Source: Paracoccus onchidii
GTDB taxonomy: Bacteria; Pseudomonadota; Alphaproteobacteria; Rhodobacterales; Rhodobacteraceae
DNA length: 64,000 nt
Direction: 5' to 3'
Assembly: GCF_028294535.1 (NCBI RefSeq)
Contig: NZ_JAQBIE010000001.1
Coordinates: 1-64,000, forward strand
Part shown: positions 52,551 to 62,607 of the stretch, piece by piece
How the letters are laid out: the number at the start of each line of letters is the position of its first letter
Position numbering within the stretch: the stretch's first letter is position 1
Made by a program: the position numbers and the translations under genes
The notes under the pieces: generated by a model
What the model was told of the DNA's origin: nothing
The model's input: the letters and a program-made list of their open reading frames with translations, nothing else
The model's database searches: none

Positions 52551-53947
52551 GCTTGTGGAGCGCCGCCGAAGCCGCCGCCGCAACACATGGGACCGCGCAG
52601 GGGGACTGGACCGCCACAGGCGTGTCGATCGACACGCGCAGCCTCCAACCCGGCGATCTGTTCGTTGCATTGAAAGATCAGCGGGATGGGCATGATTTCG
52701 TCGCCCAGGCCCTGCAAAAAGGCGCGGCCGCGGCACTGGTCAGTCATGTGCCAGATGATGTGCCGGCTGATGCGCCGCTTCTGGTCGTGCCCGATGTCCT
52801 TCATGCGCTGGCAGATCTGGGCCGGGCCGGGCGCAAACGCATGGCGGGCCGCGTGATCGCGATTACCGGTTCTGTCGGCAAGACATCGACCAAGGACATG
52901 GCGCGCGTCGCATTGAACGGGCAGGGGCGTATTCATGCCGCCGAGGCCAGCTACAACAATCACTGGGGTGTTCCCCTGACACTGGCGCGGATGCCCGCCG
53001 ATACGGATTTCGCCATTGTCGAGATCGGGATGAATCATCCCGGTGAAATCGAACCGCTGGCCCGGTTGGCCCGCCCTCATGTCGCGATGATCACCACCGT
53101 TGCCGCGGCCCATCTTGAGGCTTTTGGCGCGATAGAAGGTATCGCCCGCGAAAAGGGTGCCATATTTCAGGGTCTTGAACCGATTGGCACCGCCATCCTG
53201 CCCGAAGATTTGCCGGTCACGGGCCTGCTGCGCGATTGTGCCGATGCGGCGGGGGCGATTGTCGTCGGCTTTGGCCGGGACGGCATGGCTCGGCTGATCA
53301 TGGCGCGGCCAGTCGACGACTGGCTGAAATGTCGTGCCCGCGTGTCCGGCGAAATGCTTGACTTTACACTTGCGACAACCGGGGCGCATTTCGCGATGAA
53401 TGCGGTCGGGGTTCTGGCTGCACTGGCTGCCGCAGGGGCCGATATCCGTCGGGCCGGGGCCGCGCTTGCCGCCTGGCAGCCGCCGAAAGGGCGCGGCGCC
53501 GTCGAGGATCTGGGCACGATTCGCCTGATTGATGACGCGTTCAACGCCAATCCCGCCTCGCTGGCCGCGGGGCTTGCCACGCTTGCCGGGCTGGAAGGGC
53601 AGCGCCGCGTTGCTATTCTGGGCGATATGCTTGAACTGGGTGAAGATGAAATCGAGATGCACCGCGCCATTGCCGGGGATCCGGCGATTGCCGCGGTTGA
53701 CCTGATTCATTTGGCCGGTCCACGCATGCAGCATCTTTTCGATGCATTGCCTGCGGAAAAACGCGGGGTATGGGCCGAAAATTCTGCCGAGCTTGCCGCG
53801 CAGGCGGGCTCGCTGGTTCAGGATGGCGATATCGTATTGGTAAAAGGGTCGAAATCCTCGCGGATTTCCACCGTGGTTGACGCGCTGCGTAAATCTGGGC
53901 AGACGGCGGACCTCAAACGAGGGGATGATGAATGCTCTATTGGCTGA
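52547..53947 (+). CDS. murF: UDP-N-acetylmuramoyl-tripeptide-D-alanyl-D-alanine ligase
   Basis: 466 residues. Adds D-Ala-D-Ala to the muramyl tripeptide. [19 protein letters not shown] at the N-terminus, [19 protein letters not shown] as ATP loop, [17 protein letters not shown] and [19 protein letters not shown]. The 3' end overlaps mraY by 16 bases. Confidence 0.96.
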   Translation: MSLWSAAEAAAATHGTAQGDWTATGVSIDTRSLQPGDLFVALKDQRDGHDFVAQALQKGAAAALVSHVPDDVPADAPLLVVPDVLHALADLGRAGRKRMAGRVIAITGSVGKTSTKDMARVALNGQGRIHAAEASYNNHWGVPLTLARMPADTDFAIVEIGMNHPGEIEPLARLARPHVAMITTVAAAHLEAFGAIEGIAREKGAIFQGLEPIGTAILPEDLPVTGLLRDCADAAGAIVVGFGRDGMARLIMARPVDDWLKCRARVSGEMLDFTLATTGAHFAMNAVGVLAALAAAGADIRRAGAALAAWQPPKGRGAVEDLGTIRLIDDAFNANPASLAAGLATLAGLEGQRRVAILGDMLELGEDEIEMHRAIAGDPAIAAVDLIHLAGPRMQHLFDALPAEKRGVWAENSAELAAQAGSLVQDGDIVLVKGSKSSRISTVVDALRKSGQTADLKRGDDECSIG

Positions 53948-55014
53948 GCAGCTTTTCGGAAGGGGGCGACCTCTTCAATTTGTTTCGATATATCACTTTC
54001 CGGGCCGGCGCCGCATTTTTCACGGCACTTATATTCGGGTTCATCTTTGGCCGGCCGCTGATCAATTACCTGCGCAAATCCCAGAAGAAGGGGCAGCCGA
54101 TCCGCGATGACGGACCCGAAAGCCATTTCGTCAAGGCGGGAACGCCGACGATGGGCGGGCTGCTGATTCTGTCAGCATTGTTCGTTTCGACCCTGCTGTG
54201 GGCGCGATTGGACAACGGCTATGTCTGGATCGTGCTGACCGTGACTGCGGGTTATGCGGCGATCGGTTTTGCCGACGATTACGCCAAGGTCAGCAAGAAC
54301 AATACCAAGGGTGTGCCCGGCCGGGTTCGCATGGGACTGGGCCTTGCGCTGGCCTTTCTGGCCTCGGGCTGGGCCATGTGGCTGCATCCCAGCGACCTGA
54401 GCGGGCAGCTGGCATTGCCGGTCTTCAAGAATGCGCTGATCAATCTGGGCGTGTTCTTCATCCCTTTCGCGATGATCGTGATCGTCGGCGCGGCCAATGC
54501 GGTCAACCTGACCGATGGTCTGGACGGCTTGGCTGTGATGCCGGTGATGATCGCCGCCGGAACGCTGGGTGTGATTGCCTACACGGTCGGGCGCGTCGAT
54601 TTCACCGAATATCTCGGGGTGCATCATGTGCCGGGATCGGGCGAGATCCTGATATTCGTGGCGGCGCTGATCGGCGGCGGGTTGGGCTTTTTGTGGTATA
54701 ATGCGCCCCCCGCTGCCGTCTTCATGGGGGATACCGGATCACTGGCCCTGGGCGGGGCGCTGGGGGCAATCGCGGTGGTCACCAAGCACGAGATCGTCCT
54801 GGCGATCGTGGGCGGGTTGTTCGTTGTCGAGGCGCTTAGCGTCATCATTCAGGTGCTGTATTTCAAACGCACGGGCAAACGCGTGTTCCTGATGGCGCCC
54901 ATCCACCATCATTTCGAAAAGAAGGGTTGGGCGGAACCGCAGATTGTCATCCGCTTCTGGATCATTGCCTTGATTCTGGCCCTGATAGGGCTGGCCACGT
55001 TGAAACTGCGCTAG
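53932..55014 (+). CDS. mraY: phospho-N-acetylmuramoyl-pentapeptide-transferase
   Basis: 360 residues, ten membrane helices. Attaches the muramyl-pentapeptide to undecaprenyl phosphate, making lipid [16 protein letters not shown], the Mg-binding [28 protein letters not shown] and the terminal [13 protein letters not shown] are diagnostic. ATG 53932 has GAGGGG upstream and lies inside the end of murF, so translation is probably coupled. Confidence 0.97.
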   Translation: MLYWLSSFSEGGDLFNLFRYITFRAGAAFFTALIFGFIFGRPLINYLRKSQKKGQPIRDDGPESHFVKAGTPTMGGLLILSALFVSTLLWARLDNGYVWIVLTVTAGYAAIGFADDYAKVSKNNTKGVPGRVRMGLGLALAFLASGWAMWLHPSDLSGQLALPVFKNALINLGVFFIPFAMIVIVGAANAVNLTDGLDGLAVMPVMIAAGTLGVIAYTVGRVDFTEYLGVHHVPGSGEILIFVAALIGGGLGFLWYNAPPAAVFMGDTGSLALGGALGAIAVVTKHEIVLAIVGGLFVVEALSVIIQVLYFKRTGKRVFLMAPIHHHFEKKGWAEPQIVIRFWIIALILALIGLATLKLR

Positions 55015-55046
55015 GTTTATCCTCGCGTATCCATGGAGAAGCCGTC

Positions 55047-56450
55047 ATGATTCCGGTCGAGGGCGTCGAAAACCAGACCATTGCCGTTCTTGGCCTGGGC
55101 CGTTCGGGCAAGGCAACCGTGGCGGCGCTGACCGCCGGGGGGGCGAATGTCGTCGCCTGGGACGATGGCAATGACACCCGAGAGGCTGCCGCGGCCGAGG
55201 GAATCCAGATTCTCGATCTGACGCGCGAGCAATCCTGGCAAGGGGTCACCGCGCTGATCGCTTCGCCGGGGATAGCGCATCTTTATCCGCAGCCACATCC
55301 GGTCATCGCGATGGCCTATGCACTGGGTGTGCCGGTCGACAATGATATCGGCCTGTTTTTCCGCAGCTATGCAACGACGGACTGGTCCTATTTCGACCGA
55401 TCTCCGCGCGTGATCGCCGTGACGGGGTCGAACGGGAAATCCACGACAACTGCGCTGATCCACCATATTCTGCGTGAATGCGGCAGGCCGACCCAGATGG
55501 GTGGCAATATCGGCACCGGCGTTCTGTCGCTGGAACCGGCCGTCGACGGAGAGGTCGTGGTGCTGGAGCTGTCAAGCTATCAGACCGATCTGGCGCGGGC
55601 CCTGACCCCGGATGTGGCGGTGTTCACCAATCTGTCACCGGATCACCTCGATCGTCATGGTGGCCCCGGCGGGTATTTTGCAGCCAAGCGGCGCTTGTTT
55701 GCCGAAGGTGGTCCTGATCGCGCCATCGTTGGCGTGGATGAAAGCGAGGGTCGGTATCTGGCCAATCAATTGTCCATGGGACCATCCGATGACCGGGTGA
55801 TCCGTGTGTCTTCGGGGCAAAAGCTGGATCGAGCCGCCTGGTCGGTCTTTGCCCGCAAGGGCTTTCTGTCGGAATATCGCAAGGGTCGTCAGGCAGCCTC
55901 GATTGATCTGCGCAACGTCCCGGGTTTGCCCGGCGCGCATAATCATCAGAACGCCTGTGCGGCCTATGCGGCCTGTCGCGCGGTCGGGCTGGCACCGCGC
56001 CAGATAGAAGCCGCGTTCCATAGCTTTGCGGGGCTTCCCCATCGCAGCCAACTGGTCGCCGAAATTGGCGGCGTCAAATTTGTCAACGATTCCAAGGCCA
56101 CGAATGTCGATGCCGCGGCCAAGGCGTTGCAGGCATTTTCGGGGATTCGCTGGATCGGTGGTGGCTTGGGCAAGGATGGTGGTATCGCGGCGCTGTTGCC
56201 CTATTTGGGCAATGTCACGAAAGCCTATCTGATCGGACATTCGGCGCGCGATTTCGCATTGGAGATCGCCCAGACGCCCCATGAAATATCCGAGACGATG
56301 GAGCAGGCCGTCCGACATGCCGCCGCCGAGGCCCAGCCGGGCGAAACGGTTCTGCTGGCACCCGCGGCTGCCAGCTTTGACCAATACCCGAACTTTGAAA
56401 AGCGCGGCGAAGATTTTACGCGTCTGGTGCGGGCTTTGCGGGACGCCTAG
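55047..56450 (+). CDS. murD: UDP-N-acetylmuramoylalanine-D-glutamate ligase
   Basis: 467 residues. Adds D-glutamate to UDP-MurNAc-L-Ala. [17 protein letters not shown] opens the N-terminal domain, [17 protein letters not shown] is the ATP loop, and [17 protein letters not shown] is the MurD-specific block. Start ATG 55047, 32 bases after mraY. In relatives ftsW and murG follow; here the cluster stops at murD and a convergent oxidoreductase gene overlaps its last four bases. Confidence 0.97.
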   Translation: MIPVEGVENQTIAVLGLGRSGKATVAALTAGGANVVAWDDGNDTREAAAAEGIQILDLTREQSWQGVTALIASPGIAHLYPQPHPVIAMAYALGVPVDNDIGLFFRSYATTDWSYFDRSPRVIAVTGSNGKSTTTALIHHILRECGRPTQMGGNIGTGVLSLEPAVDGEVVVLELSSYQTDLARALTPDVAVFTNLSPDHLDRHGGPGGYFAAKRRLFAEGGPDRAIVGVDESEGRYLANQLSMGPSDDRVIRVSSGQKLDRAAWSVFARKGFLSEYRKGRQAASIDLRNVPGLPGAHNHQNACAAYAACRAVGLAPRQIEAAFHSFAGLPHRSQLVAEIGGVKFVNDSKATNVDAAAKALQAFSGIRWIGGGLGKDGGIAALLPYLGNVTKAYLIGHSARDFALEIAQTPHEISETMEQAVRHAAAEAQPGETVLLAPAAASFDQYPNFEKRGEDFTRLVRALRDA

Positions 56451-57538
56451 ACCTCGACAGCAATCTTGCCCATCGGGTTGGAACAACAGGCCAGAATCCA
56501 TCCATCTTCGATGTCTTCATCCGAGATGCCGCCGTTATGGACCATATGCACCTCGCCCGAGATCTTTCTGACCTTGCAGGTGCCGCAAAGCCCGAAGGTG
56601 CAACCTGACGGAATGTTCAGGCCCGCGCGTTTTGCTACTGCAAGCACCGTGTCGGTTTCGGTGCAGCTGGTCGTGACGCCGCTGGCCGTGAAGGCGATCT
56701 GGGCGCGGCTTTCCTCGTCGGGGATGACATCGTCGATCTCGGGGGCCTCGGCTTCGGTTTCGACCGGCGCGCCAAAGCTTTCCTGATGGTAGTGGTCCAT
56801 ATCGAACCCCAGCGCGATCAGCATGTCGCGCACCGCCTGCATGAAGGGTTCCGGACCGCAGCAAAACACCTCTCGTTCAAGATAGTCCGACGCCATCAGT
56901 CCCAGCATGATCTGGCTGAGCCGACCCTGATAGCCATGCCAGGTCTTGAATGGTTCGGTTTCCTCGACCGTGAAGCGCAGCTGCAGCCCCGGCGCGCGAT
57001 GCGCAAACTGTTCCAGCCGCTGCCGGAAGATGATGTCCGAAGGGCGGCGGGCTGCGTGCACGAAAACGATGTCGTGATCCTGACCGCTATCCCATGCCCA
57101 GGTGGCCATGGACATCATGGGCGTGACGCCCGAGCCGGCAGAGATGAACAGGTATTTCCGGGACGGATGGCGATGGGACGAGAAGATGCCCGATGGACCG
57201 AATGCGCGGATCTTCATGCCCGGCTTCAGGTGGTCCATCATCCAGCGCGTTGCAATCGACGTGGCCTGTGCCTTGGCCGTGACGGTGATCGACAATGGTC
57301 GTGACGGCGAAGAAGACAGCGTATAGGTGCGCTGGACGTTGCCTGCGGCACCCTTTGACGGGTCGACGGGCAGGTCCAGCGTGATGAACTGGCCGGGCTC
57401 ATAGTCAAACCATGCCCCGGACGGCGACCGGAACGTAAAGCTCCAAGTGTCATCGGTTTCAGGCACGATCTGGGTGCATTCCAGCATCTCGGAATCGTTC
57501 CAGGGTTCGACGGACCAGTTCGTGCGAGGTTTTGTCAT
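56447..57538 (-). CDS. gbcB: ferredoxin-reductase-like component of glycine betaine monooxygenase (GbcB-like)
   Basis: 363 residues. FAD domain ([11 protein letters not shown] and [12 protein letters not shown]), NAD-binding domain ([32 protein letters not shown]) and a C-terminal plant-type 2Fe-2S domain with [11 protein letters not shown] and a distal cysteine. It matches the reductase partner of Rieske oxygenases. With the oxygenase 6 bases upstream it likely supplies electrons for glycine betaine demethylation to dimethylglycine. The symbol is by family and context. Confidence 0.85.
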   Translation of the reverse strand: MTKPRTNWSVEPWNDSEMLECTQIVPETDDTWSFTFRSPSGAWFDYEPGQFITLDLPVDPSKGAAGNVQRTYTLSSSPSRPLSITVTAKAQATSIATRWMMDHLKPGMKIRAFGPSGIFSSHRHPSRKYLFISAGSGVTPMMSMATWAWDSGQDHDIVFVHAARRPSDIIFRQRLEQFAHRAPGLQLRFTVEETEPFKTWHGYQGRLSQIMLGLMASDYLEREVFCCGPEPFMQAVRDMLIALGFDMDHYHQESFGAPVETEAEAPEIDDVIPDEESRAQIAFTASGVTTSCTETDTVLAVAKRAGLNIPSGCTFGLCGTCKVRKISGEVHMVHNGGISDEDIEDGWILACCSNPMGKIAVEV

Positions 57539-57544
57539 TACGTA

Positions 57545-58777
57545 TTACTCTGCTGCTGTTTGCAGTCCAAGGCGTTGGGACATGGTGGCGCAATACCAAT
57601 CGACCAAATGGATCACGCCGGCTTCCTGGCTGGGGGAATAGGGACCGGGTTCATATGCGGGGCTGAGAATGCCGGCCTGATTTTCCTCGACCACGCGGCG
57701 ATCTTCGTCATTGGTGGCCAGCCAGACCTCGGTCAGTTTCTGAAGGTCGTAATCCTCGCCCTCGACGGCGTCCTTATGCACCAGCCATTTGGTCGTCACC
57801 TCGGTCTCGGTCGGGCTGATCGGCAGGATGCGGAAAACGATGGCATGGTCGGGCAGGAAATGGTTCCAGCTTGAGGGCAGATGATAGAACATCAGCGCGC
57901 CGGCATCGTTCCACGGAATGCTGCCCATCCGCCGCGTGACCGCCGCCTTGCCCGACATCGTGAAGCTTTCGGCATTGTCCATCAACGGCACCCGTGCCAG
58001 CCGCCATTGCATGTCCGGCGCATTCACGAAACGGGACGGCAGATTCGCCGCATCGCAACGCTCCCAATGTGTCAGGATTTCCGGGCTGGCGGCGTTGGGT
58101 CCTTCCATCACCGTCATCAGGGGGTCATCGGAATATGTGCGACAGAGCGAGGGGTGCGACCCACCGCAATGATAGCATTCCCGATTGTTTTCCAGAACCA
58201 GCTTCCAGTTTCCCTTTTCGATGATCGTCGAACTGTAGGCGACCTTGGCGTCGGCCAATGCGCTTGGCATGACATAGCGTGTCAGGTTCCCGGCCAGTTC
58301 CGGCAGGGCAGGGGGGACGGGCGCGACGCAGATGAACACCATCCCGCCAATATCGACGCAGTGAACCGGTTTCAGGCCGTATTTGCTGGCGTCAAAGCCC
58401 TCGCCCATATCGCGGGCGTAAAGCAGTTTGCCATCAAGGTCGTAGGTCCATTGGTGATAGGGGCAGACAAGTTTCGGGCTGTTGCCGTTGGTCTTGGGGC
58501 AAAGCCGCTGGCCGCGATGCCGGCAAATGTTGTGAAATGCCCGCAGCCTGCCATCGCTGCCGCGCACGATGATCACCGGATATTCACCCAGTTGCAGGGT
58601 CGTGAAGCTGCCGGATTTTGCCAGTTCGCAGGCCGGCACCGCAAAGACCCATTCGCGGTACCAGATCTGTTGCAGATCGTCGCGCAGGGCCTGTTCGCCG
58701 CAATACAATTCGCGGGGCAGGGAAAATCCGGGTTGCCGTGCGGCAATAAGTTGGGCTGTTGGCGTTGCCTGGTTCAT
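57545..58777 (-). CDS. gbcA: Rieske oxygenase, glycine betaine monooxygenase-like (GbcA)
   Basis: 410 residues. The Rieske cluster ligands are CRHRGQRLCP and LVCPYHQWTYDLDG. The non-heme iron site is in NNRECYHCGGSHPSLC. FSLPRELYCGEQALRDDLQQIWYREW is the N-terminal block of the glycine betaine/stachydrine group. Substrate assignment to glycine betaine is by resemblance and by the GbcB neighbour; stachydrine or choline-derived compounds are alternatives. It is divergent from the DUF475 gene across 232 bases. Confidence 0.83.
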   Translation of the reverse strand: MNQATPTAQLIAARQPGFSLPRELYCGEQALRDDLQQIWYREWVFAVPACELAKSGSFTTLQLGEYPVIIVRGSDGRLRAFHNICRHRGQRLCPKTNGNSPKLVCPYHQWTYDLDGKLLYARDMGEGFDASKYGLKPVHCVDIGGMVFICVAPVPPALPELAGNLTRYVMPSALADAKVAYSSTIIEKGNWKLVLENNRECYHCGGSHPSLCRTYSDDPLMTVMEGPNAASPEILTHWERCDAANLPSRFVNAPDMQWRLARVPLMDNAESFTMSGKAAVTRRMGSIPWNDAGALMFYHLPSSWNHFLPDHAIVFRILPISPTETEVTTKWLVHKDAVEGEDYDLQKLTEVWLATNDEDRRVVEENQAGILSPAYEPGPYSPSQEAGVIHLVDWYCATMSQRLGLQTAAE

Positions 58778-58854
58778 TACGCACCTGCTGTGAATGGCGC
58801 TGGGTCGGGTTCACCGCCACACTAATCCTCATGTGCGTTCGGGACGGCCGTTTT

Positions 58855-58887
58855 GCGACATCACAATTGCCAAATCAGACATGTCGC
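58855..58887. promoter_or_regulatory. GCGACAT-N19-ATGTCGC inverted repeat upstream of gbcA
   Basis: Perfect 7-base arms at 58855-58861 and 58881-58887, separated by 19 bases, about 80-110 bases upstream of gbcA. Another TGCGAC follows at 58890-58895. A dyad of this size in a divergent gap is a plausible operator for a betaine-responsive regulator. No regulator gene is adjacent. Confidence 0.4.
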
Positions 58888-59009
58888 GATGCGACGGCGG
58901 GAAACTGCGCGGCTGCGTCCCGCGGGCCACACCGGTATTCGCCCGGGCGGTCCCTTGCTGTCCGTGGCGGGGGGGCATATCTGTCGGTGCAACTTGGAAA
59001 GGGAATTGC

Positions 59010-60056
59010 ATGCGCTCGACGCTTTCGTATCTTCGTTGGCCTCTGATCGTGACCGGATTGGGTATTGCGCTTGCGGGTTTCCTGGGCTGGGAGTTTTCCC
59101 AAAGCTCTGGCGGGGCGCTGTCATTCCTGTTGATCGCGGTTGTTCTGGCCGTGCTCGAAATTTCGTTGTCCTTCGATAATGCCATCGTCAACGCCAACAA
59201 ATTGCAAGAAATGACCCCGCAATGGCAGCGACGTTTTCTGACCTGGGGGATCCTGATCGCGGTGTTCGGGATGCGGATCGTTTTTCCACTGTTGATCGTG
59301 GTGATCGCGGCGCGAATCGGACCGCTGCAGGCCATCGAACTGGCCGCCGCGCATCCTGCGCAATACGCCGAACTGATCCGCGATGCCCATCTGCCCATCG
59401 CGGCTTTCGGTGGTTCTTTCCTGATGCTGGTGGCGCTGAGCTTCTTCTTTGATCAATCCAAGGAAGTCCACTGGATCGGGCGGCTTGAACGGGCGCTGCG
59501 GGCCTGCGGTTCGGTGCGCGGGATGGAGGTCGGTTTCGTGCTGGTCTTCATTCTGATATTCGTCTGGCTGTTGCCGGTGCGCGATGAACGCATGTTCATG
59601 TTCAGCGCGATGTGGGGCATAGTGACCTTTCTTGCGGTGGATGCGCTTGGCCATGTTCTGGACAAATGGGGCAGTGCACAGGCGGCAGCCTGCAATGGCA
59701 CCGCGCGCGCCGGCCTTGGCGCGTTCTTGTACCTGGAGGTGCTGGATGCGTCGTTCAGCTTTGACGGCGTGATCGGTGCGTTCGCCCTGACGCAGAACCT
59801 GTTTCTGATTGCCATCGGACTTGGAATCGGCGCTATGTATGTGCGGTCGATGACCGTCATGCTGGTCGAAAAGGGGACCCTGGCCGAGTTTCGCTATCTT
59901 GAACATGGCGCCTTCTGGTCCATTCTGACACTTTCGATCATCATGTTTGGCCAGACGATGTGGCATCTGCCCGAGGTTGTGACCGGGCTGCTGGGCGCGG
60001 GCTTTATCGCAACCGCCTTCATCAGTTCGGTGCTATGGAACCGTCGCAACTGTTAG
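59010..60056 (+). CDS. DUF475 / TerC-like integral membrane protein
   Basis: 348 residues, about nine membrane helices. It matches DUF475, part of the TerC/LysE-like superfamily: LEISLSFDNAIVNANKLQEM, FFFDQSKEVHWIGRLERALR and LEVLDASFSFDGVIGAFALT. The two SFDN/SFDG motifs with acidic residues in membrane helices suggest a cation site; TerC relatives are linked to manganese export. Function here is unproven. Start ATG 59010 with GGAAAGGGA upstream; the longer frame to 58794 is unlike the family. Confidence 0.87.
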   Translation: MRSTLSYLRWPLIVTGLGIALAGFLGWEFSQSSGGALSFLLIAVVLAVLEISLSFDNAIVNANKLQEMTPQWQRRFLTWGILIAVFGMRIVFPLLIVVIAARIGPLQAIELAAAHPAQYAELIRDAHLPIAAFGGSFLMLVALSFFFDQSKEVHWIGRLERALRACGSVRGMEVGFVLVFILIFVWLLPVRDERMFMFSAMWGIVTFLAVDALGHVLDKWGSAQAAACNGTARAGLGAFLYLEVLDASFSFDGVIGAFALTQNLFLIAIGLGIGAMYVRSMTVMLVEKGTLAEFRYLEHGAFWSILTLSIIMFGQTMWHLPEVVTGLLGAGFIATAFISSVLWNRRNC

Positions 60057-60063
60057 GGCGGTT

Positions 60064-60378
60064 TCAGAACTGATCCAGAAGATCCAGCATCTGCGCCGGC
60101 AGTTGATCTTCGCGCAGCGTGAAATTTCGTGGTGCGGCGCTGCCCTGAATGATGGTGATCCGATAGATCAAGCGATCGGCGCATGCGTTGCAGGGGGTGC
60201 GGGCCAGGCGCGCCAGCTGTTCGGGGCCAAAGACCTTGCACAGTTCCCGGCGTAGCTGGGTCGATTGCTGATCGACATCGATACGTTTGTTCAGGTTCGG
60301 GGCAGCAAAGCCGCCAATGCCACCCTGTGCCGCGATTTCAATGATCATGGCGATGCATCCGCCCGCAATGGCATCCAT
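60064..60378 (-). CDS. emfourin-like protealysin inhibitor
   Basis: 104 residues from ATG 60378, or 94 from ATG 60348. The part MIIEIAAQGGIGGFAAPN, followed by a conserved-looking core with two cysteines (TPCNACADRLIYRITI), resembles emfourin, the small inhibitor encoded beside protealysin-type M4 proteases. It is 15 bases downstream of the M4 protease gene, as in Serratia. ATG 60378 has an AGGATT site at good spacing, but homology suggests the second ATG. Assignment rests mainly on length, order and the GGFA start. Confidence 0.7.
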   Translation of the reverse strand: MDAIAGGCIAMIIEIAAQGGIGGFAAPNLNKRIDVDQQSTQLRRELCKVFGPEQLARLARTPCNACADRLIYRITIIQGSAAPRNFTLREDQLPAQMLDLLDQF

Positions 60379-60393
60379 CAGCGAATCCTAGCC

Positions 60394-61491
60394 TCAGATG
60401 CCAATTCCCACAAGTTTCCATGCCCGGCGCAGCAAAACGGTTTCAAAGCTGCCGGGACCGGCCAGATCGGTTGCGGCGGACATGGTCTGGTCTGCCCAGT
60501 CGGCGAAGGTCGCCATCGGATTGTTCAGCCTTTGCAGCGCGCGATACCAGACGCGCCCCGGCAGTTCCCAGGAACGTCCGCCGACATAGTTGCAGAACAG
60601 GTAGAAGGCGTGATTGGGGATCCCGGAATTGATATGCACACCACCATTGTCATCGCTGGTCGTCAGGAATTGGTCCATGTGCCAGGGCTGGGGATCCTGT
60701 CCCAACATGTCATCTGCATAAGCGGTTCCGGGGGCCTTCATGCTGCGCAGGGCGGTGCCGTTAATCCCCGGCCCCAGAATGCCGCGCCCGACCAGCCAGT
60801 CTGCCTCGTGGACCTGTTGGCCAAGGCGTCTCTGCAGGGCCAGGCTGCCAAAGACATCTGCGATGCTTTCATTCAGCGCACCGGATTGGTTCTCATAGAT
60901 GAGACCGCCAGAATGCTGAATGACGCCATGCGCCATCTCGTGTCCGATAACGGATAGCTCAAGGAAAGTCCGGAAAACCTGACCGTCGCCGGTTCCATAG
61001 GCCATCTGGCTGCCATCCCAGAAGGCGTTGTTATAGTTGCGGCGGTGACGCACCGTCGCGATCAACGGCATTCCGGCCCCATCCAGGGAATTTCGGCCGT
61101 ATTCTTCTGCGAACAGCGAAAACACGTCACCGGCACCGTCATAGGCCAGGTCGACATCGCGGTCCCCGGCAGAGGGGTCACCTTCCTGGCGCAGCAGCCT
61201 GCCGGGAAGTGCCGCCTTGAACTCGCCGTCATGGATGCGGCGGTCGGGGCAGCACAATGACCCGTCATCGCTTCGCGCCTGTGCTTCCAGACCCGCGAAA
61301 TCCCCGTGGGGGCCTGGCCCCGTCGTGGCGTGTTCGTTCCGTTCGTCCCGCAGTTTTTCCGTTTGCTTCAACAGGCTGCGTGCCATGCGGGCGGTGCTTT
61401 CATCGCCGCGTAGTGCCAGAACCCGCAACATATGCGGCGGAATGATGCAGGTGATGGGGTGATGTGATGCACAAGACAACGAAAAGCACAT
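60394..61491 (-). CDS. M4 family metalloprotease (protealysin-like)
   Basis: 365 residues. Thermolysin-type zinc protease: VIGHEMAHGVIQHSGG (HExxH), NESIADVFGSLA (third ligand, ExxxD) and the GGVHINSGIPNHAFYLF block with the catalytic histidine. The short N-terminal propeptide with IIPPHMLRVLA has the PPxxL motif of the protealysin group, and there is no evident signal peptide. So it may act inside the cell or leave by a non-classical route. Start ATG 61491; the frame is open to 61530. Confidence 0.9.
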   Translation of the reverse strand: MCFSLSCASHHPITCIIPPHMLRVLALRGDESTARMARSLLKQTEKLRDERNEHATTGPGPHGDFAGLEAQARSDDGSLCCPDRRIHDGEFKAALPGRLLRQEGDPSAGDRDVDLAYDGAGDVFSLFAEEYGRNSLDGAGMPLIATVRHRRNYNNAFWDGSQMAYGTGDGQVFRTFLELSVIGHEMAHGVIQHSGGLIYENQSGALNESIADVFGSLALQRRLGQQVHEADWLVGRGILGPGINGTALRSMKAPGTAYADDMLGQDPQPWHMDQFLTTSDDNGGVHINSGIPNHAFYLFCNYVGGRSWELPGRVWYRALQRLNNPMATFADWADQTMSAATDLAGPGSFETVLLRRAWKLVGIGI

Positions 61492-61556
61492 GGGGCGACT
61501 CCGGTCGTGATGGTCGGTCAAGACTAGCACGGCTCAGCTCGCATCGCATCAGCTGT

Positions 61557-61587
61557 GCCCGCCCGCGTCGCATCGACGCAGGCGGGC
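61557..61587 (-). terminator. strong GC hairpin after ugpC
   Basis: Arms 61557-61570 and 61574-61587 form 14 consecutive pairs on the minus-strand RNA (one G-U) around a 3-base loop, 11 bases beyond the ugpC stop. No T-run follows. It may protect the 3' end of the ugp mRNA or act as a Rho-associated stop ahead of the protease gene. Confidence 0.55.
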
Positions 61588-61598
61588 AAGGGCAGGCA

Positions 61599-62606
61599 TC
61601 AATCGATGCGGACGCCGGTTTCCCGGTGGAACAGATGCAGGCTGGCACGATCAAACCCCAGCCGCAGCGTGTCGGCCAGTTCTGAATCTGAGGGCAGGGT
61701 AATGGTCAGCTTTTCACCACCGGTCTGGCCGTGCACAAGGCGCTGCGCCCCCAATTCCTCGACGGCCAGCACATCCATCAGGATGGGGCCATCGGGGGTG
61801 ACGGTCAGGTCTTCGGGGCGGATTCCGATGGTCCCCGCATGGGCCGTGCCGGGCAGGTGCGGAACCGCGCGTGCATCGATCAGGTTCATCGCCGGGCTGC
61901 CGATAAAGCCCGCCACGAATGCCGAGGCAGGGCGGCGATACACCTCTAGCGGGGTGCCGATCTGTTCGACCTTGCCGCCGTTCAGGACAACCAGGCGGTC
62001 GGCCAGTGTCATCGCCTCAAGCTGGTCATGCGTCACATAAAGCGACGTGGTGCGCAGCCGTTTTTGCAGCTCCTTGATTTCCAGCCGCATCGCGACGCGC
62101 AGCTTGGCATCAAGGTTGGACAGCGGTTCGTCAAAAAGGAACGCGGCCGGCTCGCGCACGATGGCGCGGCCCATCGCCACACGCTGGCGTTGTCCACCGG
62201 ACAGGGCGCGGGGCTTGCGGTCAAGGAATTGGCCGATTTGCAGAATCTCGGCGGCTTCGTTCACGCGCCGGTCGATTTCGGCCTTCGGGGTGCGCCGGTT
62301 CTTCAGCCCATAGGCCAGATTCTGGCGCACCGACATATGCGGATAAAGCGCATAGTTCTGGAAAACCATGGCAATGTCGCGGTCGGCCGGTTCGACCTGA
62401 TTGACGACGCGTTCGCCGATACGCACTTCGCCATCGGTGATGTTTTCCAGTCCGGCAACCATGCGCAGCAATGTCGATTTGCCACAACCCGACGGGCCAA
62501 CCAGAACGATGAATTCGCCATCGGCGATATCGATATTCACATCTCCGACCGCGCGCGTCCCGCCCGGATAGACCTTGCCGAGATTGTTGAGTGTAATTGA
62601 GGCCAC
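61599..62606 (-). CDS. ugpC: sn-glycerol-3-phosphate ABC transporter ATP-binding protein UgpC
   Basis: 335 residues. Carbohydrate-type importer ATPase. Walker [15 protein letters not shown]-loop [12 protein letters not shown], signature [16 protein letters not shown], Walker [18 protein letters not shown], switch [12 protein letters not shown]. The C-terminal OB-fold regulatory domain is present (GIRPEDLTV). The start is GTG 62606 ([16 protein letters not shown]), one base after the ugpE stop, with GGAG upstream. Confidence 0.92.
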   Translation of the reverse strand: MASITLNNLGKVYPGGTRAVGDVNIDIADGEFIVLVGPSGCGKSTLLRMVAGLENITDGEVRIGERVVNQVEPADRDIAMVFQNYALYPHMSVRQNLAYGLKNRRTPKAEIDRRVNEAAEILQIGQFLDRKPRALSGGQRQRVAMGRAIVREPAAFLFDEPLSNLDAKLRVAMRLEIKELQKRLRTTSLYVTHDQLEAMTLADRLVVLNGGKVEQIGTPLEVYRRPASAFVAGFIGSPAMNLIDARAVPHLPGTAHAGTIGIRPEDLTVTPDGPILMDVLAVEELGAQRLVHGQTGGEKLTITLPSDSELADTLRLGFDRASLHLFHRETGVRID

Positions 62607-62607
62607 G

